A stretch of DNA of 64,000 bases from Brevibacillus laterosporus (GCA_007833815.1 CP033464.1:1341001-1405000), one strand, 5' to 3'; counted from the stretch's first letter, positions 55,568-64,000 are shown. Numbers and translations are program-made. Notes: generated by a model not told the origin, from the letters alone.

Positions 55568-56109
55568 ACAATGAATTAAGTAGACTAGACCCTACAACTA
55601 TCGTTATGCAATTTGTGGGGTACTCTAATTCTGGAAAAACAACATTGCTATGCAAGCTAATTGAGCGATTTACACAAGCGGGAGTACGACTGGGTGTAAT
55701 CAAACATGATGGTCATGATTTTGAATTAGATCAGCGTGGAAAAGATACGTGGAACTTCCGGCAGGCAGGGGCTCCCATGGTGGCTATTCAATCCGCTACT
55801 CAAACAGCTTGGATGGAGAATGATGCGGTGCCTCTCCCACAGCTTATCTCGAGGATGAGCCAGCAAGGAGCCGATCTAATTTTGGTGGAGGGCTTTAAAC
55901 AGGAGTCCTACCCGAAAATTGTGGTTATCCGTCGGGAGGCAGATCTGGAGCTATTAGATAAGCTACATAACATCGTCGCGATGGTAAGTTGGCTGCCAAC
56001 GCAAAAGATGTCCATTCCTGTTTTTTCGATCGATCAGGAAGATGAGATTTTTCAATTTATACAGACATACAAGCTTGTACAAAAAGAGAAAACAAAAGAT
56101 AATAGATAA
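55564..56109 (+). CDS. mobB: Molybdopterin-guanine dinucleotide biosynthesis adapter MobB
   Basis: A 181-residue P-loop GTPase-like protein that assists MobA in cofactor assembly. Walker A GYSNSGKTT at about 19-27; VIKHDGHDFELDQRGKDTWNFRQAGA and LILVEGFKQESYPKIVVIRR follow as in MobB. ATG 55564 has AGGAGG upstream and overlaps the mobA stop as ATGA. Confidence 0.9.
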   Translation: MNNELSRLDPTTIVMQFVGYSNSGKTTLLCKLIERFTQAGVRLGVIKHDGHDFELDQRGKDTWNFRQAGAPMVAIQSATQTAWMENDAVPLPQLISRMSQQGADLILVEGFKQESYPKIVVIRREADLELLDKLHNIVAMVSWLPTQKMSIPVFSIDQEDEIFQFIQTYKLVQKEKTKDNR

Positions 56110-56124
56110 AATAATGAGATTGGC

Positions 56125-56150
56125 TGAGGAAACATGAGATTGTTTCCTCA
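56125..56150 (+). terminator. Weak terminator-like hairpin after mobB
   Basis: TGAGGAAACA - TGAGAT - TGTTTCCTCA, perfect 10-bp stem, but the following bases are not a clean T-tract. Confidence 0.45.
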
Positions 56151-56200
56151 AAAATGCTTAATTTTACGCAAAATTGCCAGTTTTTGTCGCTAGATCGCTG

Positions 56201-56229
56201 TTAACAGAATAAAATAATGGACGTATAAT
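56201..56229 (+). promoter_or_regulatory. Promoter of the kdp operon leader
   Basis: TTAACA (56201-56206) and TATAAT (56224-56229) with a 17-bp spacer; transcript would start near 56236, just before the riboswitch. Confidence 0.7.
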
Positions 56230-56235
56230 AAGACT

Positions 56236-56404
56236 CGTAAGCAACAGCATAACGGCCAAATCCCGAGGCATTCGGGAACGGAGGACCCACTTTTTACTGG
56301 GGTTAATTCTACAAGTTGTAGAAGGGATGAGTAACTCTTTCGCCATCCTACCCGTCAGCTAACTTCGTCGGCTAAAGCGAAGGAGGTCAATGAGACCACC
56401 TGTA
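56236..56404 (+). ncRNA. Cyclic di-AMP riboswitch (ydaO/yuaA type)
   Basis: The segments CATAACGGCCAAATCCCGA, GGAACGGAGGACCC, GGGGTTAATTCT, AGAAGGGATGAGTAACTCTTTC, CATCCTACCCGTCAGCTAA and TTCGTCGGCTAAAGCGAAGGAGG occur in the order and form of the ydaO consensus. These RNAs bind cyclic di-AMP and turn off downstream K+ uptake genes at high levels. Placed before kdp, it fits a negative feedback on potassium import. The expression platform lies right after (GGTC-AATGA-GACC hairpin and T-rich run at 56414-56428). Confidence 0.87.
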
Positions 56405-56430
56405 TTTACTGAGGGTTTTTTTCTTTTTCC
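56384..56430 (+). terminator. Probable expression platform of the c-di-AMP riboswitch
   Basis: AGG-A-GGTC-AATGA-GACC-A-CCT hairpin followed about 14 nt later by GTTTTTTTC. The T-tract is not directly adjacent, so whether this is the regulatory terminator or overlaps part of the aptamer is uncertain. Confidence 0.5.
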
Positions 56431-56559
56431 CTCAAGCGTGAACGTGTAGGTCTTTTTGTTTTGCTTGCATTTACTTTTTTAACATAACACGTACAACTGT
56501 ACGAAAGAGGATTAGGGAGACAGAACGCAAAGAGAGCGTATTGCTAGCTGGGCGTTAGG

Positions 56560-56721
56560 TAGACCAATGAGTGCTTCTTTCTTGACGGTTGAACATTGAA
56601 ACAAATGGGTATGCTCTGGTGATGCAATAATTGCTTCGCTAGGGAGAAGGTATGACTTGCCCCGTTTGTTATCATGTTCACTTTTACCGTTGAGATAGGG
56701 GCAAGCATTGGTCTATTTTTT
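56560..56721 (+). ncRNA. Unrecognised structured leader element ending in a terminator-like T-tract
   Basis: TAGACCAATG (56560-56569) pairs perfectly over 136 nt with CATTGGTCTA (56706-56715), and TTTTTT follows immediately. Nested directly inside is CTTGCCCC (56656-56663) with GGGGCAAG (56698-56705), so the two helices can stack on each other. GCAAT-A-ATTGC is another small hairpin inside. This is the geometry of a multibranched regulatory RNA with an outer helix that would double as terminator. I do not recognise the class. Confidence 0.5.
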
Positions 56722-56819
56722 GTTCCAAGGTGAACTTCATTTGTAGAGTAAAGGAAGAACACAGGGGAAGCACAGATTGTCAAACGTTGATCAGACAGTT
56801 GGCAGAGGAGGAAAAAAGG

Positions 56820-56927
56820 ATGGATATGGTTGCAATTTTACTAGTAGCAGGTGCATTTGGTCTGTTTTATGGAATGATGGCATTCTGCGATAAAGTGGTA
56901 ACAGAAGAAGGGAGAGAAAAGCGTTGA
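56820..56927 (+). CDS. Small membrane protein upstream of kdpF
   Basis: A 35-residue protein from ATG 56820, behind AGAGGAGG. It has one helix (MVAILLVAGAFGLFYGMMAF) followed by CDKVV and a charged tail (TEEGREKR). Short proteins with a helix ending in a Cys-Asp/Glu-Lys/Arg motif occur before kdpF in several kdp operons, as far as I recall; no name is known to me. Its TGA overlaps the TTG start of kdpF. Possible role: accessory subunit of the Kdp complex, unproven. Confidence 0.65.
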   Translation: MDMVAILLVAGAFGLFYGMMAFCDKVVTEEGREKR

Positions 56928-57001
56928 TTATACTCATGATCATCGTTGCAGGGGTTATCCTCTATCTCATTGATGCATTGATTCATCCTGAAAAGTATTA
57001 A
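56924..57001 (+). CDS. kdpF: K+-transporting ATPase subunit KdpF
   Basis: A 25-residue single-helix protein, TTG 56924 to TAA 57001: hydrophobic MIILMIIVAGVILYLID then ALIHPEKY, the usual LYxLxxPExF-type ending of KdpF, a small stabilising subunit of the KdpFABC complex. Translation is coupled to the upstream small gene by a TTGA overlap. kdpA follows 42 nt later. Confidence 0.82.
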   Translation: MIILMIIVAGVILYLIDALIHPEKY

Positions 57002-57043
57002 TAAAACCAACTGTAATCTGAAGAAACGTTAGGAGGAACTGTT

Positions 57044-58717
57044 GTGGATCTGTTGCAAATTGCTGTAGTGTTAGGGATTTTGCTCATCCTGGCCATATTA
57101 TGTGGCCGTTACTTGGCGCAGGCCTTTTCATGGGAGGTCACCAAACTAGACCGAATATTTGGAGGGTTTGAACGATTGATATATAGAGCTTCTGGCATCC
57201 AAATAAAAGCAATGACATGGAAACAGTACGCAGGAGCAGTTTTACTTAGCAATTTAGTCATGTTTGTAATTGGGTATTTGATTGTGAGAATGCAAGGTTT
57301 CTTGCCGGGGAATCCCAGTAAGATTGAAGGCATGGAACCATTACTTGCTTTTAATACAGTAGCTAGTTTTTTAACAAATACCAACCTACAACATTATAGC
57401 GGGGAGTCAGGATTGTCCTACCTGTCCCAAATGACGGTTATTATCTATTTGATGTTTACTACCCCCGCTACTGGCATAGCTGTTGTGATGGCCTTTATGA
57501 GAGGAATTACAGGACAAAAGCAGATTGGAAACTTCTATGTAGATTTGATTCGAGCGCATACTCGTGTGTTATTACCATTGGCTGTGTTTGTTACCTTGCT
57601 GTTGGTAGCTCTAGGGGTGCCTCAAACCATGAGTCCAACAGTAACGGCTACTACGTTACAAGGAGCAGAACAACAAATCGCTCGTGGACCTGTGGCTTCC
57701 TTGGAATCAATTAAGCATATTGGCACAAACGGAGGTGGATTCTTCGGGGTTAACTCTTCGCATCCCTTTGAGAACCCTACACCTCTAACAAATGTTATTG
57801 AAATCTTATCTATGTTTCTCATCCCGGCCTCCTTACCGTTTACTTTTAGTGCTATGACACGCAATAAAAAGCAGGGCCTTATGATATTTGTTGCCATGTT
57901 TCTAATGTTCCTGACTTTCTTGACGATTGTGTATGTAGCAGAATCGAACGGAAATCCAGCGTTAGCACAAGCAGGCCTGTCACAGGCAAACGGTAGTATG
58001 GAGGGAAAAGAAGTACGCTTTGGTATTGCACAGTCGGCTCTGTTTACCGCAGTGACCACAGCAGCTACTACAGGAACAGTTAATAACATGCATGATACCT
58101 TAACGCCGATCGGTGGAATGGTTCCTTTAGCTCAAATGATGCTAAATTGCGTGTTTGGCGGCGAGGGTGTTGGCACAATGAACATTCTGATGTATGCCAT
58201 GATGGCCGTGTTCATTGCAGGATTAATGGTTGGTCGTACACCAGAATACTTGGGACGTAAGATTGAAAGTAAAGAGATGAAATTAATAGCTATTACTATT
58301 TTAATTCATCCTTTGATTATCCTAGCTCCATCTGCTATTGCTCTGGCTAGCGAGATGGGCACAAGCTCCATTTCTAATGCGGGCTTCCATGGTATCTCCC
58401 AAGTGGTGTATGAATTTACGTCTTCAGCCGCTAATAACGGTTCAGGATTTGAAGGCTTGGCAGACAACACACCATTCTGGAATATTTCCACAGGTCTAGT
58501 TATGTTATTTGGACGTTACTTTTCTATCATATTAATGCTTGCTGTAGCAGGCTCACTTATGATGAAAAAACCTGTACCGGAAACAATTGGTACTTTCCGC
58601 ACGGATAATACAGTATTTATGGGAATCTTGCTTGCCACTGTACTCATTGTGGGTGCGTTAACATTCTTCCCTGTGATTGCACTTGGTCCTGTTGCTGAGT
58701 GGCTGTCCATACGTTAA
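57044..58717 (+). CDS. kdpA: K+-transporting ATPase subunit KdpA
   Basis: The 557-residue channel-like, K+-translocating subunit of the KdpFABC pump. Selectivity-filter-type motifs are [19 protein letters not shown] near residue 110, [20 protein letters not shown] near 225, TTGTVNN region near 345 and [10 protein letters not shown] near 465. GTG 57044 has AGGAGGAAC upstream. Second structural gene in the operon. Confidence 0.95.
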   Translation: MDLLQIAVVLGILLILAILCGRYLAQAFSWEVTKLDRIFGGFERLIYRASGIQIKAMTWKQYAGAVLLSNLVMFVIGYLIVRMQGFLPGNPSKIEGMEPLLAFNTVASFLTNTNLQHYSGESGLSYLSQMTVIIYLMFTTPATGIAVVMAFMRGITGQKQIGNFYVDLIRAHTRVLLPLAVFVTLLLVALGVPQTMSPTVTATTLQGAEQQIARGPVASLESIKHIGTNGGGFFGVNSSHPFENPTPLTNVIEILSMFLIPASLPFTFSAMTRNKKQGLMIFVAMFLMFLTFLTIVYVAESNGNPALAQAGLSQANGSMEGKEVRFGIAQSALFTAVTTAATTGTVNNMHDTLTPIGGMVPLAQMMLNCVFGGEGVGTMNILMYAMMAVFIAGLMVGRTPEYLGRKIESKEMKLIAITILIHPLIILAPSAIALASEMGTSSISNAGFHGISQVVYEFTSSAANNGSGFEGLADNTPFWNISTGLVMLFGRYFSIILMLAVAGSLMMKKPVPETIGTFRTDNTVFMGILLATVLIVGALTFFPVIALGPVAEWLSIR

Positions 58718-58739
58718 TGAAGAAAAGGAGTCTTTCTCT

Positions 58740-60779
58740 ATGAGTAATCAACGAACATCCTTGGTCACCAAGGAGATAGTCTGGCAGGCGATCATCAATG
58801 CCTTCAAAAAATTAGATCCACGATTAATGATTAAAAATCCCGTCATGTTTGTGGTGGAAATAGGCTTTGTTATTACGCTATTTTTAAGCGTTATGCCAAG
58901 TGCTTTTGGTGGCGAGTCCAATGCCTTTTACAACAGTATCGTGAGCATCATTTTATTCGTAACCATCCTGTTTGCCAATTTTTCCGAGGCTTTGGCAGAA
59001 GGACGCGGTAAGGCACAGGCTGATAGTTTGAAAAAAAGCAAACAAGATATGAAAGCGAATCTGTTACAAAAAAATGGATTGATAAAAGTGGTCAATTCCA
59101 CAGAGCTACGCAAAGGTGACATAGTCATCATCAACACCAATGAGTTAATACCAAGTGATGGTGAAATTATTGAAGGAGTGGCATCCGTCGATGAGTCGGC
59201 CATTACGGGAGAATCAGCTCCAGTCATTAAAGAAGCAGGGGGAGATTTTAGCTCTGTTACTGGCGGGACTCGCGTGGTGAGTGACCGAATTACGGTGCGT
59301 GTAACCACAGATCCTGGGGAATCTTTCTTAGACCGAATGATCAGTTTGGTTGAAGGAGCGAAACGCCAAAAAACACCTAACGAGCTAGCTTTAAATACGC
59401 TATTGGTTAGCTTAACATTAATTTTTTTAATCGTGTGCACGACATTGATACCTATTGCTTCCTATGTAAACGTGGTGATTCCGGTCGCAACTTTGGTAGC
59501 TTTGCTGGTTTGCCTCATCCCAACGACCATTGGTGGATTGTTATCTGCCATTGGGATAGCTGGAATGGATCGGGTCACTCAATATAATGTAATTGCCATG
59601 TCAGGTAAAGCGGTCGAAGCAGCGGGTGATATTAATACCATCATCTTGGATAAGACGGGAACAATTACGTACGGAAACCGTATGGCCTCTGTAATCGTGG
59701 CGGTGGGGGGCATAAAGCTAGAAGAGTTATATCGGGCGGCTCTACACAGCTCCCTACATGACGAAACACCAGAGGGACGCTCCATTGTGGAACTAGCTAA
59801 AAAATTGGGAGTTCCTCAATCAGAATGGCAGATTTCAGGAACAGAAGGAGTGGAATTTAAAGCGGAAACCCGTATGAGTGGTACAAATTTTCCAAATGGT
59901 CGCATGGTAAGAAAAGGGGCCGTTGATGCAATTAAAAACTATGTTGTAGAAAGCGGTGGTCGGGTTCCTAGCGATTTGGAGAATACAGCGAATCAAATTG
60001 CTAGAGAAGGTGGTACTCCATTAGCGGTGGTAGATGATAATCGTGTACTGGGCGTCATTTATTTGAAAGATACAGTAAAGGCAGGCATGCGTGAGCGCTT
60101 TGAAGAGTTACGCCGTATGGGGATTAGGACTGTTATGTGTACGGGTGATAATCCATTAACAGCGGCTACCATTGCACGTGAAGCTGGTGTAGATGATTTT
60201 ATTGCGGAAGCGAAACCAGAGGATAAGATTGCGGTCATTCGTCAGGAACAGGCACAAGGAAAATTGGTAGCTATGTCAGGCGATGGTACCAATGACGCAC
60301 CTGCTTTGGCTCAAGCAGATGTGGGCTTGGCAATGAATAGCGGTACAATTGCCGCAAAAGAAGCAGCGAACATGGTAGATCTAGATTCTGATCCGACCAA
60401 AATCATTGAGGTAGTAGCTATAGGGAAACAGCTTCTCATGACTCGCGGAGCTCTTACTACCTTCAGCATCGCAAATGATATTGCGAAGTATTTTGCCATT
60501 ATCCCTGCGATGCTCATGGTAGCAATTCCTCAGATGCAAGCTTTGAACATCATGCAGCTAGCTACTCCACAGAGCGCAATTTTGTCAGCATTGCTGTTTA
60601 ACGCGATTATTATCCCGCTGTTAATACCGTTGGCAATGAAAGGTGTCAAATATACACCAATGAGTGCTACCAAGCTATTATCTCGCAATCTGTTTATTTA
60701 CGGATTGGGGGGTGTCATTGCTCCTTTTGTCGGTATTAAGCTGTTGGATATGCTTCTGGTGGTAGTTGGTTTGCACTAG
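58740..60779 (+). CDS. kdpB: K+-transporting ATPase ATP-binding subunit KdpB
   Basis: A 679-residue P-type ATPase (type IA) that powers K+ import. Phosphorylated Asp304 in [14 protein letters not shown] in [19 protein letters not shown] and [10 protein letters not shown] motifs are present. ATG 58740 follows AAAAGGAG; the frame extends upstream into kdpA but without protein-like sequence. It acts with KdpA, KdpC and KdpF in the plasma membrane. Confidence 0.96.
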   Translation: MSNQRTSLVTKEIVWQAIINAFKKLDPRLMIKNPVMFVVEIGFVITLFLSVMPSAFGGESNAFYNSIVSIILFVTILFANFSEALAEGRGKAQADSLKKSKQDMKANLLQKNGLIKVVNSTELRKGDIVIINTNELIPSDGEIIEGVASVDESAITGESAPVIKEAGGDFSSVTGGTRVVSDRITVRVTTDPGESFLDRMISLVEGAKRQKTPNELALNTLLVSLTLIFLIVCTTLIPIASYVNVVIPVATLVALLVCLIPTTIGGLLSAIGIAGMDRVTQYNVIAMSGKAVEAAGDINTIILDKTGTITYGNRMASVIVAVGGIKLEELYRAALHSSLHDETPEGRSIVELAKKLGVPQSEWQISGTEGVEFKAETRMSGTNFPNGRMVRKGAVDAIKNYVVESGGRVPSDLENTANQIAREGGTPLAVVDDNRVLGVIYLKDTVKAGMRERFEELRRMGIRTVMCTGDNPLTAATIAREAGVDDFIAEAKPEDKIAVIRQEQAQGKLVAMSGDGTNDAPALAQADVGLAMNSGTIAAKEAANMVDLDSDPTKIIEVVAIGKQLLMTRGALTTFSIANDIAKYFAIIPAMLMVAIPQMQALNIMQLATPQSAILSALLFNAIIIPLLIPLAMKGVKYTPMSATKLLSRNLFIYGLGGVIAPFVGIKLLDMLLVVVGLH

Positions 60780-60809
60780 AAAAAATAAGGAAAGAAAAGG
60801 TGAGTTATC

Positions 60810-61367
60810 ATGTTAAAAAATATACGCGTCAGTCTTGTGTTGCTACTGATCTGCGGCGTTATTTATCCCTTGCTCATGACGGGTATCGCGCAGGCTCTAA
60901 TGCCAATACAAGCAAATGGAAGTCTAATTACTGATGCAAACGGTAATGTAGTAGGATCGAAGCTGATTGGTCAAACGTTTACAGACCCTAAATACTTTTC
61001 TGGACGTGTTTCTTCTATAGAATATAATGCAGCTGGTTCAGGTTCTAATAACTATGCTCCTTCTAATCCAGAACTAATAGAACGAACCAAAAAAGATGTA
61101 GCGGCTTTCTTAGTTGCGAATCCTATTATTGTGCAAGCAGCAGTACCAGCTGACTTAGTAACAAACTCAGCTTCAGGACTTGATCCGCATATTACACCAG
61201 AAGCGGCTCGTGTTCAGGTGCCACGCATTGCAGCAGTACGCAATTTGACTATTGAGCAACTTAATCAGCTCATTAGTAAGCACACAGAAGATCGATCCTT
61301 GGGCTTGTTTGGTGAAAAACGAGTAAATGTATTGGAGCTAAACATAGCGTTGGATCAGGTGAAGTAA
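60810..61367 (+). CDS. kdpC: K+-transporting ATPase subunit KdpC
   Basis: A 185-residue subunit with one N-terminal helix (about 8-28; LVLLLICGVIYPLLMTGIAQAL) and an extracytoplasmic domain. Conserved are GSKLIGQTFTDPKYFSGRVS, SGLDPHITPEAARVQVPRIA and TEDRSLGLFGEKRVNVLELN. It supports K+ affinity and assembly of the pump. Its stop directly abuts the ATG of the KdpD-like gene. Confidence 0.95.
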   Translation: MLKNIRVSLVLLLICGVIYPLLMTGIAQALMPIQANGSLITDANGNVVGSKLIGQTFTDPKYFSGRVSSIEYNAAGSGSNNYAPSNPELIERTKKDVAAFLVANPIIVQAAVPADLVTNSASGLDPHITPEAARVQVPRIAAVRNLTIEQLNQLISKHTEDRSLGLFGEKRVNVLELNIALDQVK

Positions 61368-63737
61368 ATGGAAGACTTTCGCCGAAAAACGCCAGAGGAA
61401 ATCTTGCGCTCCATTTCGGAAATCCATAAAGGTCGCTTGCAAATTATTTTGGGTGCTGTGAGTGGCTCAGGAAAAACCTATCACATGCTGTTAGAAGGGC
61501 AACGTCTCCGAAAAAAAGGCTTGGATGTGGTTATTGGGGTCATTCGTACGCATGCAATGAATCAAGGGAAGAATCAAGAGAAGCTAGAGGGACTCGATGT
61601 AATACCTGCTATGGTCTGGTGTGATAAAGGTGTTCAGAGAGAGGACCTTGATGTCGAGGAGATCGTGAGACGTGATCCAGAGGTTGTCTTGGTAGATGAG
61701 TTGGCGCATCGTAATCGACCGGAAGCAATGCGCCGTACCCGAATCGAGGACGTACGTTATCTATTGGAACACAATATTAGTGTTATCACTACAGTAAATA
61801 TCTATGAGCTTGAGGGGATGAAAGGAATAGCCCAGCGATTAACGGGAGTACCCGTTCCTGTAGAAGATTGTGTAGCCAATGAGACTCTAGCCGAAGCAGA
61901 CGAGGTAAAGCTACTTGATGTGACACCGGAAGTAATTCTAAAAAGATTGCAAGAGGGGAGTATTTCCCCCAACTCGCCTAGTCAGGGAGAAGGATGGTCC
62001 AAACCTAAGTCAAAGCATCAACGTTTGTACCGCCATGATAATCTGGCTGTGCTAAGAGAATTAGCGCTACGATTTGTGGCAGGAGAAGTGAATGATGATT
62101 TAGATGAATATAGGGAACAGCAAGGAATACTTGGGCCTTCTGGGGCTAGTGAGCGAATTCTGGTTACTGTGCAATATCATTGGAATGGTTCGATCTTGAT
62201 TCGTCGTGGTCAACAGGTAGCCAAACGATTGGGAGCTGAGCTGGTCGTCGCTTGCTTTCGTGATAGCAAACAGGTGATGTCTAAGGAAGAGGCAACCTTT
62301 AAACGGTCTATGGTGACTTTAACGGAAAAAGTGGGGGGGAGCTTTGAAGAAGTCCCGCTATCTAAGGAAAGTGACGTTGCCAAAGAAATTGTGCGGCACG
62401 CGATGCAACGTAACATTACCCGTATCGTAATGGGGCAGTCCAAACGAAGCCGGTGGGAAGAAATTTTGCATGGCTCCATTATTAACAAGATTTTGCGCAA
62501 AAGCAAAAATACAGATGTCTTAATTGTGGCGGATCGTGCGGCGACAAGCGGGGGGCGAGTTCTTCCTGCTAAACGCCATCGCGGAATTGTTAGCCATCCT
62601 TTTCGCCGTCTTTCTGCTGAGGAGATGGAAAGGGAAATTAAGCGAATTAAGCGTGGAAAATTAAAAATCTATGTAGGTGCAGCTCCTGGTGTAGGAAAGA
62701 CGTACACGATGCTTCGTGAGGCGAATGAACTTTTACACAGTGGTATTGATGTTGTAATTGGACTATTGGAAACTCATGGACGAAAAGAGACCCACGAGCA
62801 AATAGATAAGCTGACTATTATCCCAAGAAAGGTGATTCCTTATAAGAATGTTCTTTTGGAAGAGATGGATACAGCGGCTATTATTAAACGCAATCCGGAA
62901 GTGGTTCTAGTGGATGAATTAGCCCATACCAATGTGCCCAATAGTCGATTTCTAAAAAGATATGAAGATGTCGAGAAAATTTTGCAAGCTGGCATTTCTG
63001 TCATTTCAACCATGAATATTCAGCATGTAGAGAGTTTGAATGACAGCGTTGAGCAAATAACAGGTATTCGAATACGGGAAACGGTTCCTGATCACATTCT
63101 ACATGAAGCAGATGAGATAGAACTGGTCGACATTGCACCAAGATCCTTACAAGAGAGGATGAGAGAAGGCAATATCTATGCCCTAGATAAAGTGGAGCAG
63201 TCATTGAATCACTTTTTTCAGATGGGAAATCTGATTGCATTACGAGAGCTCGCCTTGCGTGAAGTAGCGGATGATGTGGATGAGCGTCTGGAAGCTTGGG
63301 AGCGAAAAGGTGCGCTGCGTGGACCATGGCGAAAACAAGAAACCATTTTTGTCTGTGTAAATTTACGAAATGACAGTGAACGATTGATACGACGTGGATT
63401 TCGTATTGCTTATCGATTAAAGGCGGACTGGTATGTGGCGTATGTACAGGAGCATTACCCCCTTACCCAAGAGGAGGTTAGCTTGTTAGACAAACTTAGG
63501 TTATTAACGGAACGTATGGGTGGAGCCTTTGAAATATATCAGGTACAGGAACGAAGACAAATTTTTCGTGAATTAGTCATGCAGATGGATCGCAAAAATG
63601 TTACACAAGTCATCATCGGCCATTCTGCTCGGACGAGATGGGAAGAGATAAGAACGGGCTCTGTTTTACAAAAATTATTAAGGCAAATACGTCATATGGA
63701 TGTTCTCGTTGTTGCTGATCATAAGCCAGTTATGTAG
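61368..63737 (+). CDS. Kinase-less KdpD-like protein with two tandem KdpD sensor/Usp modules
   Basis: A 789-residue soluble protein made of two copies of the KdpD N-terminal half. Copy 1 (about 1-385): Walker A GAVSGSGKT at 29-37, VVLVDELAHRNRPEA, Usp-like domain from ILVTVQYHWNGS. Copy 2 (about 405-789): Walker A GAAPGVGKT at 437-445, VLVDELAHTNVPNSR, ISTMNIQHVESLND, Usp-like domain from TIFVCVNLRNDSERL. No membrane helices, HisKA or HATPase_c. Copy 1 is more diverged. Truncated KdpD proteins exist in Bacillota and the Usp part of KdpD binds cyclic di-AMP in Staphylococcus; the tandem form is unusual. Starts directly after kdpC. Confidence 0.85.
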   Translation: MEDFRRKTPEEILRSISEIHKGRLQIILGAVSGSGKTYHMLLEGQRLRKKGLDVVIGVIRTHAMNQGKNQEKLEGLDVIPAMVWCDKGVQREDLDVEEIVRRDPEVVLVDELAHRNRPEAMRRTRIEDVRYLLEHNISVITTVNIYELEGMKGIAQRLTGVPVPVEDCVANETLAEADEVKLLDVTPEVILKRLQEGSISPNSPSQGEGWSKPKSKHQRLYRHDNLAVLRELALRFVAGEVNDDLDEYREQQGILGPSGASERILVTVQYHWNGSILIRRGQQVAKRLGAELVVACFRDSKQVMSKEEATFKRSMVTLTEKVGGSFEEVPLSKESDVAKEIVRHAMQRNITRIVMGQSKRSRWEEILHGSIINKILRKSKNTDVLIVADRAATSGGRVLPAKRHRGIVSHPFRRLSAEEMEREIKRIKRGKLKIYVGAAPGVGKTYTMLREANELLHSGIDVVIGLLETHGRKETHEQIDKLTIIPRKVIPYKNVLLEEMDTAAIIKRNPEVVLVDELAHTNVPNSRFLKRYEDVEKILQAGISVISTMNIQHVESLNDSVEQITGIRIRETVPDHILHEADEIELVDIAPRSLQERMREGNIYALDKVEQSLNHFFQMGNLIALRELALREVADDVDERLEAWERKGALRGPWRKQETIFVCVNLRNDSERLIRRGFRIAYRLKADWYVAYVQEHYPLTQEEVSLLDKLRLLTERMGGAFEIYQVQERRQIFRELVMQMDRKNVTQVIIGHSARTRWEEIRTGSVLQKLLRQIRHMDVLVVADHKPVM

Positions 63738-63765
63738 TCATTCGAATGAGTGGGGCGGGAGCAAG

Positions 63766-64000
63766 ATGAAGAGTATGCTTATTGTGGGACGTGGAGAAGC
63801 TTTTTGTAACTTTGTTCAAATCGCTAGCCAACATGAGATCAATCGAAATTTGATGGATGGTTTGCAGATTGTTGCCTTTTATCGAGAATCAATGAGAAAT
63901 GACCAGATTCGAGAAGGGTTTCGTCTAGTGGCTACGCAAGGGTTTGCTCCTGACGCAACGGAACTTGCCTCTTATGAGCAGGTTTACCTGTTTCCAGATG
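63766..64000 (+). CDS. Unidentified gene, 3' end beyond the window
   Basis: Open frame from ATG 63766, with GGGGCGGGAGC upstream, running off the right edge; 78 residues are visible. It begins MKSMLIVGRGEAFCNFVQIA, with a VGRG glycine-rich stretch after a beta-strand, then alternating charged helices (SMRNDQIREGFRLVATQG). It follows the KdpD-like gene by 28 nt and is probably part of the same operon. I do not recognise the family; a KdpE- or sensor-like role cannot be judged from this part. Confidence 0.6.
   Translation, partial: MKSMLIVGRGEAFCNFVQIASQHEINRNLMDGLQIVAFYRESMRNDQIREGFRLVATQGFAPDATELASYEQVYLFPD

Larger units (their letters stand above)
56110..56819 (+). other. Long leader region of the kdp operon
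   Basis: About 710 nt without a convincing gene. It holds in order a hairpin (56125-56150), a second short repeat AATTTT-ACGC-AAAATT (56160-56175), a promoter, a c-di-AMP riboswitch, a short CGTAC-AACT-GTACG hairpin (56490-56503), a second structured element ending in a T-tract at 56721, and the leader of the first small gene. Confidence 0.7.

Noticed and set aside
56544-56783. A 79-codon open frame on the minus strand in the kdp leader
   Set aside because: No ribosome site, no recognisable protein, and it lies opposite a structured RNA region whose base pairing explains the sequence.
1-64000. CRISPR arrays, insertion sequences, phage genes, tRNA or rRNA genes
   Set aside because: No spaced repeat arrays, transposase or integrase-like proteins, or RNA gene signatures were seen.

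Overview
The window looks like the chromosome of a low-G+C, endospore-forming Bacillota bacterium, most probably Brevibacillus (laterosporus group). This is inferred from gene content and from the close resemblance of FeuABC, PtsG, PbpC, Fnr and other proteins to Bacillus proteins, together with AGGAGG-type ribosome sites, TTGACA/TATAAT-like promoters and hairpin-plus-T-tract terminators. No rRNA, tRNA, insertion sequence, prophage or CRISPR array was seen. It reads as core and niche-adaptation chromosome, not a mobile island.

Layout. 1-3.3 kb: feuABC, catecholate-siderophore uptake, with a Fur box and tandem direct repeats of activator type. 3.3-7.2 kb: a DoxX protein, a small Met-rich secreted protein, a two-component system whose sensor loop is Met/His-rich, and a DedA protein. 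7.3-11.5 kb: MarR regulator plus a heterodimeric ABC exporter with one degenerate ATP site. 11.7-15.5 kb: a DUF418 membrane protein and an orphan BceAB-type transporter. 15.7-21.8 kb: a cell-wall/beta-lactam block (class D beta-lactamase, FHA plus winged-helix regulator, PbpC-type PBP, second class B PBP). 21.9-28.0 kb: IclR regulator and a pyroglutamate operon (pxpA, DUF969, DUF979, pcp, pxpB, pxpC). 28.0-32.5 kb: YezD-type protein and the sulfate transporter cysP-T-W-A. 32.5-36.9 kb: PRD/PTS regulator, Gfo/Idh/MocA oxidoreductase, a tiny membrane protein, UspA. 36.9-40.0 kb: a persulfide-handling fusion enzyme and its CstR regulator, with two CstR-type palindromes. 40.1-49.7 kb: NSS transporter, Dps, YisL, PtsG, a second two-component system, DUF1189 and MOSC proteins, and two small membrane proteins. 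49.9-56.1 kb: MntH, beta-carbonic anhydrase, an OppA-like lipoprotein, Fnr and MobA/MobB. 56.2-64 kb: a potassium-import operon behind a c-di-AMP (ydaO-type) riboswitch and a second unrecognised structured leader, encoding a small extra protein, KdpF, KdpA, KdpB, KdpC and a kinase-less KdpD-like protein built of two tandem KdpD sensor halves; an unidentified gene runs off the right edge.

How the genes work together. Several blocks are complete pathways with their own regulator and visible operator: iron (Fur-type box plus repeats), pyroglutamate (IclR plus TTCCG-N5-CGGAA), reactive sulfur (CstR plus ATACCCC palindromes), oxidative stress (Dps plus PerR-type box), potassium (c-di-AMP riboswitch plus KdpD). 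The most unusual items are the tandem KdpD, the second leader before kdpF, the DUF969/DUF979 pair as candidate pyroglutamate transporter, and the FHA plus winged-helix regulator between a class D beta-lactamase and two PBPs.
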